Shown: positions 6,681-11,019 of the stretch, piece after piece
Position numbering within the stretch: position 1 is the first letter of the stretch
Layout of the letters: each line of letters begins with the position of its first letter
Source: Desulfobulbaceae bacterium
GTDB lineage: Bacteria > Desulfobacterota > Desulfobulbia > Desulfobulbales > UBA5123
Reading direction: 5' to 3'
DNA length: 11,019 nt
Assembly: GCA_029865195.1 (NCBI GenBank)
Contig: JAOUHH010000063.1
Location: forward strand, 1-11,019
Position numbers and translations under genes: made by a program
The notes under the pieces: model-generated
Databases searched by the model: none
Told to the model about the DNA's origin: nothing
What the model saw: the letters and a program-made list of their open reading frames with translations, nothing else

Positions 6681-8939
6681 GTGCCAGAGGCTTTTTTTGC
6701 AAATGAACAAGTGCGACAAGGGACTCGGGGGGAGTTTCTGTCGTTGTCCGTCCCGGTCGCGCAGCCTGCGCAGCCGGAATTTTCACGCATGGGGCGAGTT
6801 GTTTTGCCGGTAAAAAAAACATCCTTGGATGATCTTGCCGCGCCTGGCCTGTTGCAGGGGGTGGGCGGCATTGCGCTGGCGTCGGCCGGCGCTTTGGCGG
6901 TGGGCGCCGGCGCTTGCGAATCGCTGGCCGATATGCACTGGTCCGTGGTGATCCTTGCCGTTTTGCTGATGATCGCCGCGATTCAAGCCGGGTTCGGGCT
7001 GGTGCGGGGGCAGGTTCCCGATTCCGTTGTCGCCAAGCTTGCCGCGCCTTTACTCTGGATGGTTGCCGCCGCTCTGTTGTTCCGGGTCGCCTTGCCCTAT
7101 GCCCCGCAGGCGATCATCCTGCCGGTGTTGCTGCTGGGCACCTTTTGTATCATTTTCCCGTTGCGGATTGCGATCTGGCCGCTGTTGCTGGTGCTTGCCA
7201 TCGAGGGCGGACTCTGGCGTTTCGGTGCACAGGGGCTGGGTGATTTTCTGCTCAACGGCGGGGCTTATCTCGGCGCCAGCCTCGGTTTTCTTCTTTTCGC
7301 CGACAGCCGGGCCTATTGTCGGCGCCGCCTGGAACAGGTGGTTGCCGAACGGCGGGAGGCGCGGGCCTGCGAATATGCCAGGGATCTCGGATTTGATGAG
7401 CCGCCGCTGGCGGTTGCCGAGATCGTAGCCGTTGGCGACGAGGCGCTTGGCGACAACATCTCCACGGTTGAAACCGTTGTCCGGTCATTTGAGCTGCAGC
7501 TTGAGATTATCCGTAGCGCCTTGTCCCTGCGGAGCGCGGTGCTGTTCTGGCCCGACGCCGCCGGCACCGGCTACAAGCTGCGGGCGATGGCCGGGGAGCG
7601 GCGCGAGATAGCACCAGGCCCTTTCCCGCGCGGGGCCGGTATCTTCGGCATCCTCCAGCGCAGCGGCAAGGAAGTGGCCCTGGCCGGGCTGTCTGACTTC
7701 GGCGGTTTGCCGTACTATGCCGGCCGTCAGGAGGTCGGGGCGGTGTTTGCCGTGGTGGTCACCGACGATGCCTTCCCGGCGGACAGCGAGCGTTACGGGG
7801 TGCTTTGCGTGGATCGTGCCGAAAAGGATGCCTGGCAGCCAGGGGAATTGCAATTTTTGCGGGTGGCTGCCGGCAAGCTCGGTCTGGATGTGACCATGGG
7901 GCGGCGGTTGTGTGAGATGGATCGTGAGCGGGCCGTCATCGCCCAGGTGGTGGTGGGGTTGCGCGAGTTGAACGGGGTGCTCGATCTCGCCTCTGCCTTC
8001 GCGGCCACCATCAGCATGGTCCGGGGGGTGCTGGCGGCCGAGTTCGTAGCCATCTCCTTGCGGGAGGGTGAGTGTCATCGCATTGCCAGGGCCGAAGGGC
8101 TTGGCGCAGAGGGGCTTGAGGATCAGGTTTTCTGCAAGGATGACGGATTGGTCGGGCAGGCGATGGCCAAGAACCGGGTTATCCCCACCAACGGCGTCAA
8201 TCGTACCGCCGCCCCTATCTTCAGCAACGGCAAGCGGGTGGCTGATTTTCAATCGCTGCTCATCGTGCCGCTGCGGAAGGAAGACGGCGAATCCATCGGC
8301 GCATTGGTGGTGGCGGCCCGACCCGCCGGGGTGTTCAGCCAGCAGGGGCGGCAGATTCTGGAGCTGGTCGCCACCCAAGTGGCGGTCAAGATCGATCTGG
8401 CCCGCGCCCATGAAAAGATAAATCTTCTCGCCACCACCGACGGTCTCACCGGCCTTGCCAATCACCGGACCTTCCAACACGGCTTCGACGTCATGCTCCA
8501 GCGCGCGGAGCGGCAGCGTCGCCCGCTCTGTCTGCTGCTCTGTGACATCGATCATTTCAAAAGGGTTAACGATACCTTCGGGCATCCCTTTGGCGATCTG
8601 GTGCTGAAGCAGGTTGCCGGGGTGTTGGCCGAGTCGGTCCGGCAGGTGGATCTCGCCGCCCGCTATGGCGGCGAGGAGTTTGCCATTCTCCTGGAGGATT
8701 GCGATGAGAAGGGCGGCCACCGTCTGGCAGAGCGGATTCGGCAGACGGTGGGGGCGTTGCCGTTATCCTGTGAAAGGGTGACGGTTGCCGTCACCCTTTC
8801 CGTTGGCCTGGCAAGTTACCCGGCGGATGGGGCAGAGAAGAAGGACTTGATCACCAGGGCGGATCAGGCCTTGTACCGAGCCAAAAAAGAGGGTCGCAAC
8901 CGCACCGTTGCCTGGTCCACGGTGCGGCGGGAGGCCTGA
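6681..8939 (+). CDS. Membrane-anchored diguanylate cyclase, about six TM segments + GAF + GAF + GGDEF
   Basis: Makes the second messenger c-di-GMP from two GTP at the inner membrane. In the 752-aa product: about six hydrophobic segments (near 60-80, 87-106, 120-140, 142-160, 163-180 and 188-206); a basic, likely coiled-coil linker (209-235); a GAF-like domain (about 265-400); a second GAF domain (about 420-575); and a C-terminal GGDEF domain (580-745). The cyclase domain has TTDGLTGLANHR (585-596), LCDIDHFKRVND (620-631) with the metal Asp, GGEEF (663-667) as an active variant, and the product-inhibition motif RQVD (654-657) exactly five residues before it. An active, feedback-controlled enzyme is therefore likely. 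The GAF ligand is unknown. The start is uncertain: GTG 6681 has GAGG four bases upstream and sits 6 bp after the previous gene, while ATG 6789 (residue 37) is an alternative with a poor ribosome site. Confidence 0.92.
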   Translation: MPEAFFANEQVRQGTRGEFLSLSVPVAQPAQPEFSRMGRVVLPVKKTSLDDLAAPGLLQGVGGIALASAGALAVGAGACESLADMHWSVVILAVLLMIAAIQAGFGLVRGQVPDSVVAKLAAPLLWMVAAALLFRVALPYAPQAIILPVLLLGTFCIIFPLRIAIWPLLLVLAIEGGLWRFGAQGLGDFLLNGGAYLGASLGFLLFADSRAYCRRRLEQVVAERREARACEYARDLGFDEPPLAVAEIVAVGDEALGDNISTVETVVRSFELQLEIIRSALSLRSAVLFWPDAAGTGYKLRAMAGERREIAPGPFPRGAGIFGILQRSGKEVALAGLSDFGGLPYYAGRQEVGAVFAVVVTDDAFPADSERYGVLCVDRAEKDAWQPGELQFLRVAAGKLGLDVTMGRRLCEMDRERAVIAQVVVGLRELNGVLDLASAFAATISMVRGVLAAEFVAISLREGECHRIARAEGLGAEGLEDQVFCKDDGLVGQAMAKNRVIPTNGVNRTAAPIFSNGKRVADFQSLLIVPLRKEDGESIGALVVAARPAGVFSQQGRQILELVATQVAVKIDLARAHEKINLLATTDGLTGLANHRTFQHGFDVMLQRAERQRRPLCLLLCDIDHFKRVNDTFGHPFGDLVLKQVAGVLAESVRQVDLAARYGGEEFAILLEDCDEKGGHRLAERIRQTVGALPLSCERVTVAVTLSVGLASYPADGAEKKDLITRADQALYRAKKEGRNRTVAWSTVRREA
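8772..8800. repeat. Perfect 13-bp inverted repeat inside the GGDEF coding region
   Basis: GAAAGGGTGACGG (8772-8784) is followed by the three bases TTG and then its exact reverse complement CCGTCACCCTTTC (8788-8800). It lies in frame in the cyclase gene and encodes the ERVTVAVTLS strand before SVGLASYP. No T-run follows on either strand, so it is not a standard terminator. It would fold as a long mRNA hairpin with a 3-5 nt loop. Confidence 0.85.
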
Positions 8940-8961
8940 TACTTACGGGGAACCGCGTCGC

Positions 8962-8984
8962 AAAGCCCATAGGCATGGCTTTTT
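8962..8984. terminator. Candidate terminator between convergent genes
   Basis: AAAGCC (8962-8967) and GGCTTT (8977-8982) form a 6-bp stem around a 9-nt loop, followed on the plus strand by a continuous T-run (8980-8984). It lies in the 57-bp gap between the cyclase stop and the stop of the haem lipoprotein gene, where a shared terminator is expected. The stem is short and AT-flanked, so strength is doubtful. The minus-strand T-run is shorter. Confidence 0.45.
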
Positions 8985-8996
8985 GGGCGGCGGCGT

Positions 8997-9401
8997 TTAG
9001 CGGCAGTATTCCTGAACCTCCGGTGTCTGCCGATCAAGGCAATCGATCAGCGTTTTCTTTTCCGCCGGGGTTAGTTGCGCCCCATGGCTGATCATGTTGC
9101 TTATCGTTCGTTCCCAACCCTTCCTGTTCTTTTTCCCCAGTTTCTGGCAGATTCTCGTGGCATGATGACAGACCACGCAGTGCGTGTTCAAGATTGCGGT
9201 GCAGGGCGCCGGGGTGTTGTCGTGGGCGGTGTTGTTTGTCGGGGGTACGGTTTGAGACTCGTCGTCGGCAAGGCTTGGGGATGCAGCCACCGGTGAATCC
9301 GTTGGGGACGCTGACGGTGGCGTTTCTGGTTCGTTGGTACAAGCGGCGGCGAGTAACGCCAGGAGTACGACCACTACTAAGGTGATGGTTTTGGTGTGCA
9401 T
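8997..9401 (-). CDS. Monohaem c-type cytochrome lipoprotein
   Basis: Small exported redox protein. The 134-aa product starts MHTK, has a hydrophobic signal core (6-20) and a lipobox-like LLAAAC with Cys21 as the likely lipidation site. Thr22 follows rather than Asp, compatible with outer-membrane sorting by the E. coli rule. Residues 22-66 form a Pro/Ser/Thr-rich linker. The domain has one haem site, CVVCH (75-79), followed by ATRICQKLGKK and an HGAQLTPAEKKTLIDCL segment typical of small cytochrome c domains. Met103 is the best candidate sixth haem ligand. Four further cysteines (67, 85, 121, 133) could form two disulfides. The start is firm: AAGGAG lies five bases before the ATG. It begins 9 bp after the EAL-HDOD stop, so it is likely the last gene of that operon. 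Electron partner and role are unknown. Confidence 0.85.
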   Translation of the reverse strand: MHTKTITLVVVVLLALLAAACTNEPETPPSASPTDSPVAASPSLADDESQTVPPTNNTAHDNTPAPCTAILNTHCVVCHHATRICQKLGKKNRKGWERTISNMISHGAQLTPAEKKTLIDCLDRQTPEVQEYCR

Positions 9402-9406
9402 GCTGT

Positions 9407-9412
9407 CTCCTT
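9407..9412 (-). promoter_or_regulatory. Ribosome binding site of the haem lipoprotein gene
   Basis: On the minus strand AAGGAG is followed by ACAGC and the ATG at 9399-9401. It overlaps the TAA of the EAL-HDOD gene (9411-9413), supporting coupled translation or at least one shared transcript. Confidence 0.65.
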
Positions 9413-10676
9413 ATGGTTGATGGTTGCGAGCCAGAATCCGCGCGGCCCATATCTTTGCCTGTGCATGGATGATGGATATTTTTTTCGGGTCGAGGCCATG
9501 GCTGGCGAGAAATTGCTCCATCATTGGCCAATCGCCATTGTCGATATCAACCGCCAGGGTTAGCCATGCCTGGGCCGTGTTCTTCTCGCCGCACAGGGCT
9601 TTTTTTATATCCAGCGGCAGAGGCATCTCAGCCATGATCTCTTGCATGCTGAGGCCAAGCAGGGCATCGAGATTTGAAAAAAGCCCCAGCAGAAACATGG
9701 TTTCTTTTGGATAGGGCGGGACAGGGAGGCCTTTGACGGTCGTTTCGAGAAAACGGCCACGGCTTACAGCGGTGAAAACCTGTTCCTGCGCCCGTTGCCG
9801 CTGATCGAGGTCGGAGAGCAGGACCACCGCCAGCCACTGCCGCAGGGATTCGCTGCCGAGAAGGGTAATTGCCTGGGTGATGGATTGGATCTTTTGCCGC
9901 AGGGCATAGAATGAAGAATTGATATGCTTCAGGAGCCGATAGCTGAGAGAGATGTCGTTGGCGATGATGCCGGCAAGTTTCTTCACCTCGAAATCTTCAT
10001 CGGCAAGTTCCTGCATCAGTTGCATCTTGCCGATATTCTCGGTGGAAATCTTCCGACCCTTGATCATCTCCGGCTTGCTGAAGAAGTATCCCTGAAAGAA
10101 GGAGAAGCCGAGGCTTCGTGTCAGTTGGTAGGTCTGCCGGTCTTCAATTTTTTCTGCCAGGAGCTGGCATTGGTATCGATGTAGTTGCTGGGCGATTTTG
10201 ATGATTTCGGGGGGGCTGAGGCCGAGAACGTCTACCTTGACGATGTCGGCGATTTCAAGAAATGGTTCAAAGCCCGGGTCGCCAATGAAATCATCCAGGG
10301 CAAGTAGATAGCCGTCCGCCTTCATTTTAAGGCAGGCTGAGATAATCTCGGGTGTAGGCTGTACCGTTTCGAGGATTTCCACGATGCAGATGTCGCTGGG
10401 TAGCGAGAGCGCGGTCTGTTGCAACAGGAGTGCGGGCGGGAAATTGATCAGAAATTTTTTATCTTGGTCAACGCCGGTGGTGGCGATGGAAAATCCGTCG
10501 GCAATGACCTTGGCGGTGGCGACAACCTGATCCGCTATCTGGGCGTAGCTTATGCTGTCGCTGTGCCGGAAGAGCAGTTCGTATCCCCAGATCGTATCAT
10601 CGACGGTGAAAATCGGTTGCCGGGCGACAAAAATAGGCAGGTACGGCAATGCCGGTTCTTTGATGGTCAGCGTCAT
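9411..10676 (-). CDS. EAL-HDOD signalling protein (YuxH/CdgJ-like)
   Basis: Cytoplasmic regulatory protein. The 421-aa product has a compact EAL domain (about 15-205) and a HDOD domain (about 210-405). EAL residues seen: YELLFR with Glu33 in place of EAL itself, Asn78, the IVEILE glutamates (100, 103), Asp128-Asp129, Lys147 in VKVD, AEKIE (174-178) and Gln195 in FQGYFFSKP. Candidates for all the metal and catalytic positions survive, but the loop after DDF lacks the usual GTGYS and reads IGDPGF, so phosphodiesterase activity is uncertain. HDOD domains resemble HD hydrolases without the metal ligands and usually serve in signalling or protein contact. The frame is open to 10736, but those 20 residues overlap the upstream PilZ gene. 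ATG 10674-10676 places YLPIFVARQPIF near the start as in relatives, though its ribosome site is weak. It lies 22 bp after the PilZ gene. Confidence 0.9.
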   Translation of the reverse strand: MTLTIKEPALPYLPIFVARQPIFTVDDTIWGYELLFRHSDSISYAQIADQVVATAKVIADGFSIATTGVDQDKKFLINFPPALLLQQTALSLPSDICIVEILETVQPTPEIISACLKMKADGYLLALDDFIGDPGFEPFLEIADIVKVDVLGLSPPEIIKIAQQLHRYQCQLLAEKIEDRQTYQLTRSLGFSFFQGYFFSKPEMIKGRKISTENIGKMQLMQELADEDFEVKKLAGIIANDISLSYRLLKHINSSFYALRQKIQSITQAITLLGSESLRQWLAVVLLSDLDQRQRAQEQVFTAVSRGRFLETTVKGLPVPPYPKETMFLLGLFSNLDALLGLSMQEIMAEMPLPLDIKKALCGEKNTAQAWLTLAVDIDNGDWPMMEQFLASHGLDPKKISIIHAQAKIWAARILARNHQP

Positions 10677-10698
10677 CAGTGGCTTGGGATAGCTTCGG

Positions 10699-11019
10699 CT
10701 ATGCCCCCTCCAGGTATTCCAGGGTGGTGGCAACATGCTTTTCGATGGCGCTGTGGACGTTTTCTTCCAGGTCCACGAACTGCACCCCCAGCCGGATTTT
10801 GTTTTTAAGTTGTTCCACCTGTCGAATCAAGCCTTTGGCGTAAAGATTTTCTTTGTTGCCAGGCAGTTGCAGGGAGCAGAATATCTCGCTTTCGGCGGCA
10901 AGCCCGGCAAAGGTGGAATCCTTTGCCGGCGCGTCGATGACGATCCGGCAACCACTCTTGCTGATGTCGTTTAGTTTGCCGGGCATTTCTTGACTGTCCT
11001 TGAAAATGGTGACGGGTTG
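10699..11019 (-). CDS. PilZ-domain protein, N-terminus beyond the window
   Basis: Likely c-di-GMP receptor. The frame is open from the right edge; ten codons before an internal Met still read as protein (QPVTIFKDSQE), so this is the 3' part of a longer gene, with 106 residues visible. The PilZ signature [DN]xSxxG is present as DISKSGC, followed by a beta-rich pattern: EIFCSLQLPG, LYAKGLIRQVEQ, and KIRLGVQFVDLEE, then a C-terminal helix (SAIEKHVATTLEYLE). The upstream RxxxR half of the c-di-GMP site would lie outside the window, so binding cannot be confirmed. It sits 22 bp before the EAL-HDOD gene on the same strand and would be transcribed first. Whether it is a lone PilZ or has a YcgR-like N-terminal domain cannot be seen. 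Confidence 0.8.
   Translation of the reverse strand, partial: QPVTIFKDSQEMPGKLNDISKSGCRIVIDAPAKDSTFAGLAAESEIFCSLQLPGNKENLYAKGLIRQVEQLKNKIRLGVQFVDLEENVHSAIEKHVATTLEYLEGA

Noticed and set aside
7485..8720. 411-codon open frame on the minus strand opposite the cyclase gene
   Set aside because: It is a product of GC-rich antisense codon structure. The protein is His/Gly/Pro-rich with no domain, while the plus strand encodes clear GAF and GGDEF domains.
9034..9531. 165-codon minus-strand frame across the cytochrome and EAL-HDOD junction
   Set aside because: Out of frame with both genes. The cytochrome frame has a signal peptide, a lipobox, CxxCH and a strong ribosome site.
10677..10736. 20-residue N-terminal extension of the EAL-HDOD protein
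   Set aside because: It overlaps the end of the PilZ gene in another frame and looks like a shadow of it. Relatives begin near the ARQPIF motif.
1..11019. CRISPR arrays, tRNA or rRNA genes, insertion sequences, phage or defence genes
   Set aside because: No regularly spaced repeats, transposase motifs, terminal repeats or RNA-gene signatures were found on reading through. Nearly all sequence is accounted for by the listed genes.

Overview
The window is GC-rich, gene-dense DNA from a Gram-negative bacterium. The Kdo-type sugar activation gene implies an LPS outer membrane. Gene content and protein style (an LDH-like malate dehydrogenase, a monohaem c-type lipoprotein with a CxxCH...RIC motif, an EAL-HDOD protein, a CofD/YvcK protein with a long tail) fit Desulfobacterota, perhaps the Desulfobulbales. 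That placement is an impression from gene content, not a measured result. No mobile elements, tRNA/rRNA genes or CRISPR arrays were seen, and no stretch over about 130 bp lacks a gene.

Left region (1-2486): the 3' part of a DegT/StrS-type PLP aminotransferase closely resembling KdnA, which makes 8-amino-Kdo. It converges with rsmJ (16S rRNA methyltransferase, minus strand), the two stop codons being 3 bp apart. rsmJ diverges from kdsB across a 126-bp gap that carries a good sigma70-like promoter candidate. KdsB has GDQP where Kdo-using enzymes have GDEP, as I recall for the Shewanella 8-amino-Kdo cytidylyltransferase. Together the two genes point to an LPS inner core built on 8-amino-3,8-dideoxy-octulosonate (Kdo8N) rather than Kdo.

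Middle region (1716-8939): five co-directional genes, four of them tightly spaced: kdsB, mdh, a 765-aa CofD/YvcK-family protein with an unrecognised ~260-residue C-terminal region, a divergent PrmA-like methyltransferase, and a membrane-anchored GAF-GAF-GGDEF diguanylate cyclase with an intact I-site. The mdh to cyclase gaps are 17, 14 and 6 bp, so they are probably one operon linking central carbon metabolism, a YvcK-type factor and c-di-GMP synthesis. The cyclase gene contains two homopolymer runs near its 5' end and a perfect 13-bp hairpin in its GGDEF part.

Right region (8997-11019, minus strand): a PilZ-domain gene (cut by the window edge), an EAL-HDOD gene and a haem c lipoprotein gene, spaced 22 and 9 bp apart, converge on the cyclase gene across a small terminator-like hairpin. 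One c-di-GMP producer thus faces an operon with a c-di-GMP receptor domain, a possible phosphodiesterase or scaffold, and an outer-membrane-type redox lipoprotein. This is the most unusual association in the window.
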